From Pseudomonas gozinkensis (GTDB lineage Bacteria; Pseudomonadota; Gammaproteobacteria; Pseudomonadales; Pseudomonadaceae): 64,000 nucleotides of DNA. Below are positions 1 through 7,164 of the stretch, one piece after another; within the stretch, counting starts at the first letter, position 1; the number at the start of each line of letters is the position of its first letter. A program made the translations under genes and the position numbers. Under the pieces are notes generated by a model. It was not told where the DNA came from, did no database searches, and was given only the letters and a program-made list of their open reading frames with translations. The DNA is taken from contig NZ_CP062253.1 in NCBI RefSeq assembly GCF_014863585.1, positions 372,001 to 436,000 of the forward strand, in the 5' to 3' direction.

Positions 1-720
1 ATTCAAATTGTCTCGCCATAGTCCGATACTACGGATTCTTAATTCGGCTGTGAGATGTTTTTCTGCTGCGTAAGTATTAAGGTTTAATGCCTGAGACCAA
101 GAAAGTTTATCTTGGCCACCTTTTCCAGAAATCGGAACTATAGTTTGAATGCCTTCTCGATCAATACCTGCTTGTACTTCATCGATCTCAATTTGGCCGT
201 AACTTACTGAGGTTCGATGGTGTCCTTGGATAGGCCAGGCTTTGAAGCCAAGTATCGTGCTTAATAAGTCAATGTTTCTAACTCTTGTGAAAAGTGCCTG
301 CTCATCATTTCCCAGTAGCGATGATATGAAAGGGGTGGTTTGATCTATTGCGATTTCCAGCGGTGGTTGTACAAATTGGTTGAGGTCGATGATATTTTTA
401 CGTCGCGTGCGCCGAAACTTATAAAGGCCTTTTCCTCTTTGTAGCCAAGTTATAGGTCCGCACTGTTCTACTTCTGCTGGAAGTTCGCGGCGGGCGTCGT
501 AGGTGTATTTTATATCTGGAACATTCGCAACTTCTGTATCTATCACGCCATCTGCTATGGCAGCGCGCATTGCGATGCGTACATGCTCTTGGTTGAAGTC
601 GATTTCATAAGGAATTGTAGCAGGTGCCATTCCTGCAGTTAGATGCCTAAAAAGATATACTATAACTCGATCATATTTTGTGAGTTTAAGGAGCGCTTCG
701 TGTGGAGTTTGGCTCAGCAT
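1..720 (-). CDS. Predicted PD-(D/E)XK-like endonuclease, N-terminal 240 residues (partial)
   Basis: Open frame read leftwards from an ATG at 720 and running off the window edge, so the C-terminus is missing. The 240 visible residues are soluble, with no signal peptide or membrane segment. Near residues 176-210 there is an acidic cluster (IEIDEVQAGID, 177-187) followed by a GKGGxDxLSxxQ motif (199-210); this resembles the core of restriction-endonuclease-like proteins found beside DNA methyltransferases, where an acidic strand is followed by an (E/Q)AKGG-type motif. Here the residue before GK is Ser, so activity is uncertain. Base composition is clearly more A+T-rich than the core genes, indicating transfer. 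A partner methyltransferase would lie left of the window. Family assignment is by motif memory only; a defence role is inference. Confidence 0.5.
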   Translation of the reverse strand, partial: MLSQTPHEALLKLTKYDRVIVYLFRHLTAGMAPATIPYEIDFNQEHVRIAMRAAIADGVIDTEVANVPDIKYTYDARRELPAEVEQCGPITWLQRGKGLYKFRRTRRKNIIDLNQFVQPPLEIAIDQTTPFISSLLGNDEQALFTRVRNIDLLSTILGFKAWPIQGHHRTSVSYGQIEIDEVQAGIDREGIQTIVPISGKGGQDKLSWSQALNLNTYAAEKHLTAELRIRSIGLWRDNLN

Positions 721-912
721 GTGAGTTTGCCCGTAAAATTAGATAAAAGGTGCTTCAATAGCGTAGGTTATCGCTAACAGCTAAATGAAGTCAGTCAATT
801 TTTTATTGAAATTTCGACAACAAGCGGCAGTAGGCTATTATTAAACGATATTTTTAGGAGTGGGCCAAGAGCTTCTTTCAAGAGTGATTCTGGCTAGCGA
901 GAAACAGAAAAG
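721..912. other. A+T-rich spacer at the edge of the foreign segment
   Basis: No gene seen. The segment carries the presumed promoter region of the leftward nuclease-like gene (a TTGACT-like element reads leftwards near 800). It ends at about 908-921, where an AAAAGGTGTCAGATCT-like motif marks an abrupt change to high-G+C sequence of a truncated dehydrogenase. Confidence 0.4.
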
Positions 913-1309
913 GTGTCAGATCTGAATGGCATTCAACTAGCCATCGCCGAGATGGAAAAACAGGGCAAGGGCCACGTGGTCAACATCACCACCAGTCTGG
1001 TCGACCACGCCATCGAAGGCGTGCCCTCGGACCTCGCTTCGCTGACCAAGGGCGGCCTCAACGCGGCCACCAAATCCCTGGCCATCGAATACGCCAAACG
1101 CGGAATCCGGGTGAACGCGGTATCGCCAGGCATCACCAAAACGCCGATGCATGGCGAGGAAACCCACGCGGCACTGGGTGCGCTGCACCCGGTTGGGCAT
1201 ATGGGCGAGATCGAGGATATCGCTCAGGCGGTGGTGTATCTCGATAACGCGAACTTTTGTGACTGGCCAGATTCTGCACGTGGACGGCGGGCAGAGCGCT
1301 GGGCACTGA
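913..1309 (+). pseudogene. Short-chain dehydrogenase/reductase remnant, 5'-truncated and frameshifted
   Basis: The frame from 913 encodes the C-terminal part of an SDR protein: VVNITTSL strand, the ASLTKGGLNAATKSLA helix, the IRVNAVSPG motif after it, and a VGHMGEIEDIAQAVVYL segment. The N-terminal Rossmann half with the TGxxxGxG cofactor motif (about 100-130 residues) is absent. At 1255-1258 a run of four T breaks the frame; dropping one T restores VTGQILHVDGGQSAGH and a stop at 1307-1309, the usual SDR C-terminus. The uninterrupted frame beyond 1258 (to 1704) is therefore not a real tail. The position of the catalytic Tyr (four residues before the Lys) is Ala, as in an SDR subgroup with ALASLTKGGL-like sequence. 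A dead fragment next to mobile DNA. Confidence 0.85.
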
Positions 1310-1324
1310 TTGATCCGGTAACAC

Positions 1325-1355
1325 AAAGCCCTCGCAGATTAGCGAGGGCTTTTTT
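1325..1355. terminator. Bidirectional rho-independent terminator
   Basis: Stem GCCCTCGC / GCGAGGGC with a 6-base loop (AGATTA), A-run before and T-run after. It lies between the SDR remnant and the leftward DUF3077 gene and can serve both directions. Confidence 0.85.
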
Positions 1356-1367
1356 GTCGGTGACGGT

Positions 1368-1634
1368 TTACGGATCTGGACTCAGCACTTTGACCGCGTC
1401 ATCGACCAGCGCCTTGCTCAACTCCTGCAAATATTGCGAGGCGCAGGCGTGGAGTTCCGGATCGTTGGCGGCAGAAGTATCTGACGTGAGCAGTTTGGAG
1501 ATATGGAGCAGATGCGAGGCGTGGGAGAGGGCGGTGACGACCGGCACGCCGGGGTTGGTGCGGAAGAGTGCGTGGTTGGAGTGGAAGAAGAAATGGGTGA
1601 GGCCGAGGGTTTTCAGATCGTGGGGATGGGTCAT
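1368..1634 (-). CDS. DUF3077 family small protein
   Basis: An 88-residue protein starting at ATG 1634, soluble, rich in His near the N-terminus (MTHPHDLKTLGLTHFFFHS) and with a helical C-terminal half (HACASQYLQELSKALVDDAV). It resembles the small DUF3077 proteins common in Pseudomonas, whose function is unknown. An RBS-like GGTAGGTG lies just upstream. The terminal repeat of the IS256-family element begins only 77 bp upstream of the start, so the native promoter is probably displaced. The assignment rests on recognition of length and composition; no catalytic motif is visible. Confidence 0.7.
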   Translation of the reverse strand: MTHPHDLKTLGLTHFFFHSNHALFRTNPGVPVVTALSHASHLLHISKLLTSDTSAANDPELHACASQYLQELSKALVDDAVKVLSPDP

Positions 1635-1763
1635 GGCTTCACCTACCGTTTGTTGGGAGGTGGAAAGGGCAGACTTGGGACGGATCGATGCTAATCATTT
1701 GTGAAACTCCCGGGACTGTCAGATATTTTGTGTTCGGGCATAACATGAGTAAGAGGTGCATGT

Positions 1764-3014
1764 ATGCCAACCAAAAAGAAACCCGCGTTGCGAGAGCTGC
1801 CGAAAATCCCGAAAGAGCTGCTCGAGCAATTCACCGATGGACCGATGACCGCTGAAGCCATCGAGGACGCGTCAGCAGCGTTCAAGAAGGCTTTGATCGA
1901 GCGAGCGCTGAGTGCAGAGCTTGGTCACCACTTGGGCTATCCGCCGGGCGCGCAGCGCCCAGAGGATGAAACCAACCAGCGCAATGGTAAGAGCGGCAAG
2001 ACGGTTCTAACCGGTGACGGCCCGCTACGGCTGGATATTCCACGCGACCGGGACGGCAGTTTTTCCCCGATCCTGATTCCCAAACACGAGCGCCGCTACA
2101 CCGGGTTCGATGACAAGATCATCGCCATGTATGCGCGTGGAATGACGGTCAGAGAGATCCGGGCGTTTCTTTCCGAGCAGTACGGTACCGATGTTTCTCC
2201 TGACTTCATCAGCTCTGTAACCGACGAGGTCATGGCAGAGATCGGTGCATGGCAACAGCGGCCTTTGGAGCCGATGTATCCGGTTATTTTCTTCGATGCT
2301 TTGCGGGTCAAAATCCGCGAAGAGGGGCTGGTTCGCAACAAGGCGATCTACTTGGCCCTGGGTGTTTTGCCTGACGGAACACGCGATATTCTCGGCATCT
2401 GGATAGAAAATACCGAGGGCGCCAAGTTCTGGATGAAGGTTTTCAACGACCTCAAGACACGCGGCGTCGAAGACGTGTTGATTGCTGTGACCGATGGCCT
2501 CAAAGGCATGCCAGAAGCGCTCAACGCCGTGTTTCCAGACACGACACTGCAAACATGCATTGTTCATCTGATCCGCAACAGCCTTGATTACGCGGCCTGG
2601 GACAAGCGTCGCGAACTGGCCAAGGCGCTCAAACCGATCTATCAGGCGGTGACCGCCGAAGCGGCCGAGCAGGCGCTGGATGCGTTTGAAAACGGGCCAT
2701 GGGGCAAGCAGTATCCGACGGTAGTAGCGGCTTGGCGGCGCGCCTGGGATCGTGTGATCCCATTTTTCGTGTTCCCGCCGGCGATTCGAAAAGTGATCTA
2801 CACGACCAATGCCATTGAGAGCATCAACGCTCAGTTGCGCAAGATCATCAAGACCCGCGGCCACTTCCCGACCGACGATGCGGCGACAAAACTGATCTGG
2901 CTTGGATTGCGCAATATCACCGCAAACTGGGGCTCAGCGGCCCATGACTGGAAAAGCGCGATGAATCAATTTGCGATTCTGTACGGAGATCGATTTATCA
3001 GGCCAACCTGGTAA
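1764..3014 (+). CDS. IS256-family transposase
   Basis: A 416-residue mutator-type transposase, full length for the family. The N-terminal part carries the LGYPPGAQRP...NQRNGKSGKTV region typical of IS256 proteins (residues 55-80). The DDE catalytic core begins at about 170 with VIFFDALRVKIRE (first Asp), continues with LIAVTDGLKGMPEAL (second Asp near 245) and CIVHLIRNSLDYA, and ends with VIYTTNAIESINAQLRK, which supplies the catalytic Glu near 355. The frame is intact, so the element may still be mobile. It starts 52 bp inside the left terminal repeat. Confidence 0.97.
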   Translation: MPTKKKPALRELPKIPKELLEQFTDGPMTAEAIEDASAAFKKALIERALSAELGHHLGYPPGAQRPEDETNQRNGKSGKTVLTGDGPLRLDIPRDRDGSFSPILIPKHERRYTGFDDKIIAMYARGMTVREIRAFLSEQYGTDVSPDFISSVTDEVMAEIGAWQQRPLEPMYPVIFFDALRVKIREEGLVRNKAIYLALGVLPDGTRDILGIWIENTEGAKFWMKVFNDLKTRGVEDVLIAVTDGLKGMPEALNAVFPDTTLQTCIVHLIRNSLDYAAWDKRRELAKALKPIYQAVTAEAAEQALDAFENGPWGKQYPTVVAAWRRAWDRVIPFFVFPPAIRKVIYTTNAIESINAQLRKIIKTRGHFPTDDAATKLIWLGLRNITANWGSAAHDWKSAMNQFAILYGDRFIRPTW

Positions 3015-3022
3015 AAGCACGG

Positions 3023-3124
3023 CCTGCCTGACGGCAGGCCGTTACCGGCCCGCACACAAAATATCTGACAGTCCCCCGTCAGGCAGGCCGTTACCGGCCC
3101 GCACACAAAATATCTGACAGTCCC
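3023..3124. repeat. Tandemly duplicated IS right end
   Basis: Two direct copies of a segment reading GGCAGGCCGTTACCGGCC followed by the inverted terminal repeat end at 3075 and 3124, 49 bp apart. A GCCTGCC-TGAC-GGCAGGC hairpin sits before the first copy (about 3022-3039). This gives the element two possible right termini. Confidence 0.85.
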
Positions 3125-3180
3125 AATATATCTGTCCCCATTTCCAGTCCCCATTTACACATTTCCAATCCTAGATGAAT
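3125..3180. other. Short junction with RAYT-flank-like motif
   Basis: Between the IS and the toxin gene. On the minus strand it reads GGGGACAGATATATT, a motif of the type seen beside REP-associated Y1 transposases. No gene seen. Confidence 0.35.
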
Positions 3181-3798
3181 TCACGCTATCGAGCGTTCCC
3201 CTTCGGGCTCGTCTTCTGCATCTGATGCTGCCTCGACATCGAGCTTATTCAGATCCAAAAACATCACAGGATGCTCTCTCTGACGGTTTTCTTCGGTATC
3301 CAACAACGTGAATCCCAGTTTGTTCTGGTAGAAATCCACGGATCCCGCTTTTGAATCTGTAACCAGAAACCGACAGCCTACAAATTGCGAGATCTGATGA
3401 ACTGCCAGAGCAATGGCGAATTCCATCAGCGTTTTCCCGATTTTGTGGCCGTGATAGCTATTGTCGGTTGCCAGGCGAGCGACCTTCAGTGCCGATATGG
3501 ACTGGTAACGATTGGCCGCCTCGCAATCTTCCAACGGGTACGCGCCGTCCAGATCGATCTCGCTGCACGTAAGGGTCACATACCCGACAATGCGTTTTCT
3601 CGCATGCAGTGCGTTCGGGTCAGCGGGAGGAACGATGGCCGCATATGTCACAGCCACATTGTTCTGCTGGAAATCCAGCGCGTTTCTCTGGATGAACGAT
3701 TTCAAGGGCCTCAGACTCGCATCTGGGCCCATCGAAAATCGATTTGTTTGGTGTTCGGAGTGCAGCTTTTCTATGAAGTAATCGACGCCTACCTGCAT
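3181..3798 (-). CDS. GNAT-family N-acetyltransferase, likely toxin of a type II toxin-antitoxin pair
   Basis: A 205-residue GNAT protein. The acetyl-CoA-binding motif A is near 104-122 (ALKVARLATDNSYHGHKIGK, the HGHKIG part replacing the usual Q/RxxGxG/A), and motif B near 143-163 has FLVTDSKAGSVDFYQNKLGF, with the FY...GF signature of TacT-like toxins that acetylate aminoacyl-tRNA. The last about 20 residues are acidic (EAASDAEDEPEGE). It starts at ATG 3798, 14 bp after the stop of a small upstream gene on the same strand, the usual antitoxin-toxin order. Toxin function is inferred from fold, order and context; a plain acetyltransferase remains possible. Confidence 0.75.
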   Translation of the reverse strand: MQVGVDYFIEKLHSEHQTNRFSMGPDASLRPLKSFIQRNALDFQQNNVAVTYAAIVPPADPNALHARKRIVGYVTLTCSEIDLDGAYPLEDCEAANRYQSISALKVARLATDNSYHGHKIGKTLMEFAIALAVHQISQFVGCRFLVTDSKAGSVDFYQNKLGFTLLDTEENRQREHPVMFLDLNKLDVEAASDAEDEPEGERSIA

Positions 3799-3812
3799 CT
3801 GAACTCGCTGAA

Positions 3813-3989
3813 TTAACGAGGACGCGCGCTACCTTGTTCGCTAAAAACCTGGCTCAGGATATCGCGGCCACGGGCATAGGATGCCTGGGCTTTTGGATTT
3901 GGTTTGTCATCGCGCATGTGTTGCACGAAGCGGGCAGCGTCGGCATCAGTCAGCTCAACGCGGCTGAAGGTTTCGCTTTTGATTGCCAT
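3813..3989 (-). CDS. Putative short antitoxin partner of the GNAT toxin
   Basis: A 58-residue open frame beginning at ATG 3989 with an AAGGAAAG ribosome site just upstream, ending 14 bp before the GNAT gene. The protein (start MAIKSETFSRVELTDADAAR) looks like only the toxin-neutralising tail of DUF1778-type antitoxins (F-x-L/V...D...F...M..DxPxPN pattern); the N-terminal ribbon-helix-helix DNA-binding part (about 30-40 residues) is missing. Position and spacing are those of an antitoxin. It could be a naturally short family or a truncated one. Confidence 0.6.
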   Translation of the reverse strand: MAIKSETFSRVELTDADAARFVQHMRDDKPNPKAQASYARGRDILSQVFSEQGSARPR

Positions 3990-4030
3990 TTTGAATCTTT
4001 CCTTGCAGTGAAAAGCACTGCGCTCGAAGG

Positions 4031-4045
4031 ATCGTTATTAACGAT
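4031..4045. promoter_or_regulatory. Palindrome ATCGTTATTAACGAT, candidate operator
   Basis: Perfect inverted repeat around a central T, 42 bp upstream of the antitoxin start. Its position fits autoregulation of the toxin-antitoxin operon, but no bound regulator is known. Confidence 0.4.
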
Positions 4046-4127
4046 TCAACGACCGAACGTAGTTTCGCTTCGCTTTACTCATTGAGTATTCGGCTTTGTG
4101 CGGTCGTACAAGCACATTTGAACACGG

Positions 4128-4143
4128 TTGACGCTAATGTCAA
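4128..4143. promoter_or_regulatory. Palindrome TTGACGCTAATGTCAA, candidate promoter/operator
   Basis: The arms are TTGAC / GTCAA. On the minus strand the right arm reads TTGACA, a good -35 hexamer directed toward the antitoxin, although no clear -10 follows at standard spacing. Confidence 0.35.
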
Positions 4144-4558
4144 CTCAATAGGGTTGCAAAATAAGCGTGATGGTTCTGCGTATTCAAGGCTTCAACATCC
4201 CTCCGTTTCGATAACCTATTCAACGGTAAACAGTTTTTCCTCCTTTGCTAAGCGTTAGCGCTTACAAGAAGAATTTGTTTCTGATGGTGATCAGGATCGA
4301 TGAATACCGCGGATTACCGCCACGGTTAGGCAGTCATTTCGATTTTGCGCTCAGCGGCCGCTTCGTCGAGATATGCATGGTCGAAACGCTGAGCGGCGCC
4401 ATCCCGACAAAGGAAAAGGTGACAAGGAAAAGGTGACAGATTTATTTTTCGATCACCTGTCAGTTTTCTATAGCGCGGGGTGCCGATCACTCGGGGCCGA
4501 TGTCAGGTGCCAAAACCTCTACCATTGCGGCAAGAGCATTTTCCAACCGCCAGAAACA

Positions 4559-4592
4559 ACAAAGCCCCTGCATTTCTGCAGGGGCTTTGTTT
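4559..4592. terminator. Terminator of tRNA-Thr
   Basis: Stem AAAGCCCCTGCA / TGCAGGGGCTTT with loop TTTC, A-rich on one side and T-rich on the other. It sits a few bases beyond the 3' end of the leftward tRNA gene. Confidence 0.9.
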
Positions 4593-4596
4593 TGTA

Positions 4597-4672
<76 letters not shown>

Positions 4673-4747
4673 GTGTGGGCGACGATTATAGCGGCTCGGT
4701 TGCTTCTGTAAACCCCTGAATTCAGACTATTTTTGCGCGGGCTTCAA

Positions 4748-5590
4748 TCAGGCTCGGCGCAGGACGTTGCGCAGTTTCTGCAGGGCTCGCCAGGCGCGGT
4801 TGTTCTGGAGGGCGCGCAGTTGGGCTTCGGCGTGTTCGGCGCGTTGTGTGGCGGCGCTGATTTGCGCCAGGGCGTCGGCTTCGCTGGGGCTGACGGGGTG
4901 GGCGAAGGGGTGGCCGAGGCACAGCTGGAAGTTGTCGAGCTGGCAGGGCGGCATGTCGAAGGCCGGTTTCAGGTTCAGGTGTTCGTCGGCCAGGAAGTAG
5001 CTGTTGAGGCCGTCGAAGCAGACGTTGGTATAGCCCGCGTCGGTGATCAGGTGTTCCCAGGTGTGGTCGCGTTCGAACGGGGTTTCGATGAGGATGATCC
5101 ACGGGCGTAAGCGGCTGAAGTCCATGCCGCGCAGCACAGTTTCTTCGTGGCCTTCGACGTCGATTTTCAGGAATTGGATTTCGCGATCGGTGGCGTGTTC
5201 TTCGCAGATCGAGGTCAGGGTGCGGGCCTCGACGGTGAGGCTGCGCACGTCGAGGCCTAGGTCGCGGCGCTCTTGAGCGGTGACGGGGTCGGCGGTGGAC
5301 AGGCCGGTGCCGGGAATGCCGTAGAAGGTCACTTCGCCGGGCTTGTCGCTGGCGATGCATTGCAGGGTCGTGTCGCGCGGGCGGTGCTGGCGCAGTGCGT
5401 CGTGGAAGTTTTGCATCGGCTCCACGTTGATGCCGCTCCAACCGCGATCATAGAACGCCTTGGTCACCGAGTCGTGGATCGGGTCGTTGGCGCCGACATC
5501 GATGTAGAAGCCGTTTTCAAAGTACTTGAGGGCGCGCCACAGGCGGATGTCTTCGAAATTCTGTGCGTAAGAGATGAACGTCACGGTCAC
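4748..5590 (-). CDS. FkbM family SAM-dependent methyltransferase
   Basis: A 280-residue protein from a GTG at 5590 (MTVTFISYAQNFEDIRLWRA). The N-terminal domain has the FkbM signature: SYAQNFEDIRL, then YIDVGANDPIHDSVT (SAM-binding motif I, residues 29-43), GINVEPMQNF (acidic motif II), IQFLKIDVEGHEETVL (about 143-158) and a late ILIETPFER strand. The last about 40 residues are a charged helix (AATQRAEHAEAQLRALQNN) ending basic, as on polysaccharide-related enzymes. Such enzymes O-methylate sugars or small molecules; the substrate is not predictable. It stands alone between tRNA-Thr and the next methyltransferase. Confidence 0.88.
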   Translation of the reverse strand: MTVTFISYAQNFEDIRLWRALKYFENGFYIDVGANDPIHDSVTKAFYDRGWSGINVEPMQNFHDALRQHRPRDTTLQCIASDKPGEVTFYGIPGTGLSTADPVTAQERRDLGLDVRSLTVEARTLTSICEEHATDREIQFLKIDVEGHEETVLRGMDFSRLRPWIILIETPFERDHTWEHLITDAGYTNVCFDGLNSYFLADEHLNLKPAFDMPPCQLDNFQLCLGHPFAHPVSPSEADALAQISAATQRAEHAEAQLRALQNNRAWRALQKLRNVLRRA

Positions 5591-5928
5591 TCCCTGTCGG
5601 TCAGATTTTTCTTGTTCGGGCGTGCGCTACCTGCACGGCGTAGGTCTGTATAGCAAGGGCGCATGGCAGGCGCAATTGCCCGTTGCCGGCGTCCGCGATT
5701 CGGCGGTTATGTCCTTTTGGTCGAGGGCTTATGCACAACAGGCTTTGAAGAGGGCGCGCTTAGGCAGGTTTTTGTGGACGGGTTCTCATTTGAGTCGCAA
5801 ATCCCTGTTTTGCCGGTTTTTTATTTATGTGAACAAAAAATGACCAGCGCTGTTAATGGTCTGAAACAGCCGTGGATATTGGATCCACGATAATTCCATC
5901 AACAGAGTTATCCACAGGCTTTGAAAGA
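5591..5928. other. Intergenic region with DnaA-box-like sites and a small hairpin
   Basis: 338 bp with no supportable gene. It contains TTATGCACA at 5729-5737, an exact TTATCCACA at 5908-5916, and an inverted repeat CGTGGAT...ATCCACG at 5872-5890 that may end the upstream methyltransferase transcript. Confidence 0.45.
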
Positions 5929-7164
5929 TTAAACGCGTTCGGCCAACAGCAGGAAATTGCGCGGGGTGAGCGGCGCCTCGCAGAAGGTGCCGAGGCGTAC
6001 GACGTATCCCTGCTCGGTGAGGAAAAGTGCCCGATCCAGATTCAGCCAAAGCTCCAGCGGTCGTCGGAACAGTCCGCGGAGCAGTTCCAGGTTGCGAACT
6101 TCGGCCAATCGCTGCCAACCGGCAGCTTCCAGTGCTACCCAATCTGGCGAGCCGATTGTGGATAACTCTTTCAGCGCTGCCAGATCGCGGCAGTAATCGG
6201 CGAACGGGTTGTCCAGCCAGGCGGTTGGCAGAGAAGGCGTTGGCAGGTATTCGTCGACGCCGCGCACTTGCCGTTGCAGGAGGTCGAAGGCCAGTCGCCG
6301 GGCCATGGAGGTATCACGCTGACGTCGGACGCGGGCACCGGCGGTGACGGTCTCGCTCATTGGCAGTGAAAGATCTTCCAGCGATAGCTGTAGGGCGGAG
6401 CGTGAACCTGCGGAGGACAACGCCTGATATTCAGTGCGACTGATCCGGTTGTAGCAGCATGGTGCAATCGCCAATTGTCGGCAGCCAGCGGCGGAGGCCA
6501 GTTGCATCAGCCGCACATGCAGGTCGCCGCAAGCGTGCAGGGCGACAGGGGTGTGTTCGGCGTGCAGCAATGACGCGGTGTTGGCCGCGAGCACATCCTG
6601 CTCGACATGCAGCGCATGCAGTTGATGACGCTGACTTAGCGCCTGACCGCTGGCAACCAGCGCCGGGTCGTATTCCAGACAGGTGAGTTGCTGATCAGCA
6701 CCGAGTAGACGCCGACCCAAATGCCCTTTGCCCGAACACCAATCCAGCCAGTGCTTCGGTTGCGAGGCAAACGCCAAGCGGCTGGCGAACGCCTCGATCT
6801 GCTGCCATTTGCGCCCCGGCACATCGACATTAAGACGATGCCCGGCGGCTTCCAGAGAATGCGCAGGCAGCTCACCGACCGAGCTCAGCTCAAGCGACAA
6901 CGCTGCCAATGAAGCAAACGGCTCCGGCGCATCCAACAGTTCGGCAGGGTGGTTATGGGCGTTTTCCGCATCTTCCAGCGATCGCCCGCGTAGCCACGAG
7001 GCCAGTTCCGGGTAGGACGCTTCCCAAGGCAGTTGCAGATGAGTGAAAGGGCGGGGTTTCCACAGCGCCTGATGCGCCGTGAGAAATGTATCCAGTGCCG
7101 TGAAACGGGCGAGCAGATCCTCGCCCGTCAGCACGTAAGAAGAGTCAGCGTCCCTGGCACGCAT
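5929..7164 (-). CDS. SAM-dependent methyltransferase of the METTL25/RRNAD1-like type
   Basis: A 411-residue cytoplasmic protein. The central domain holds a SAM site HWLDWCSGKGHLGRRLL (about 137-153), an acidic CLEYDPAL strand, then VALHACGDLHVRLM and LAIAPCCYN (about 205-235); the WCSGKGHLGR, HACGDL and PCCYN motifs are the hallmark of methyltransferase domain 32 proteins. The substrate is unknown. It starts at ATG 7164, 20 bases inside the upstream ABC permease gene, so it is probably co-transcribed with the amino-acid importer although its function need not be linked. A GTG start about 30 bases further in is an alternative. Confidence 0.8.
   Translation of the reverse strand: MRARDADSSYVLTGEDLLARFTALDTFLTAHQALWKPRPFTHLQLPWEASYPELASWLRGRSLEDAENAHNHPAELLDAPEPFASLAALSLELSSVGELPAHSLEAAGHRLNVDVPGRKWQQIEAFASRLAFASQPKHWLDWCSGKGHLGRRLLGADQQLTCLEYDPALVASGQALSQRHQLHALHVEQDVLAANTASLLHAEHTPVALHACGDLHVRLMQLASAAGCRQLAIAPCCYNRISRTEYQALSSAGSRSALQLSLEDLSLPMSETVTAGARVRRQRDTSMARRLAFDLLQRQVRGVDEYLPTPSLPTAWLDNPFADYCRDLAALKELSTIGSPDWVALEAAGWQRLAEVRNLELLRGLFRRPLELWLNLDRALFLTEQGYVVRLGTFCEAPLTPRNFLLLAERV

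Larger units (their letters stand above)
1712..3124 (+). mobile_element. IS256-family insertion sequence with a duplicated right end
   Basis: The left terminal repeat starts at 1712 with GGGACTGTCAGATATTTTGT. Its inverted partner ends at 3075 and again at 3124; the 28-base ends match at all but one position (T/G at base 23). The two right ends are 49 bp apart and share about 43 identical bases (GGCAGGCCGTTACCGGCC and onward), so the right end has been tandemly duplicated. One transposase gene lies inside. No 8-9 bp target duplication is visible when 1704-1711 is compared with bases after either right end. Confidence 0.9.
3990..4560. other. Regulatory and non-coding region upstream of the toxin-antitoxin pair
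   Basis: About 570 bp without a convincing gene. It holds two palindromes (4031-4045 and 4128-4143) upstream of the antitoxin start, and at 4409-4449 two tandem AAGGAAAAGGTGACA units followed by GATTTATTTTTC, a motif of the kind left by REP-associated Y1 transposase elements. Small open frames here (for example from 4245 and 4373) lack family resemblance or a good ribosome site. Confidence 0.5.

Noticed and set aside
1310..1704. Continuation of the 913 frame to 1704
   Set aside because: It arises only from the frameshift in the SDR remnant, crosses a terminator and runs antisense through the DUF3077 gene.
5729..6165. DnaA-box group as a replication origin
   Set aside because: No dnaA, dnaN, gyrB or rpmH nearby, no A+T-rich unwinding element, and exact boxes also occur singly elsewhere in the window.
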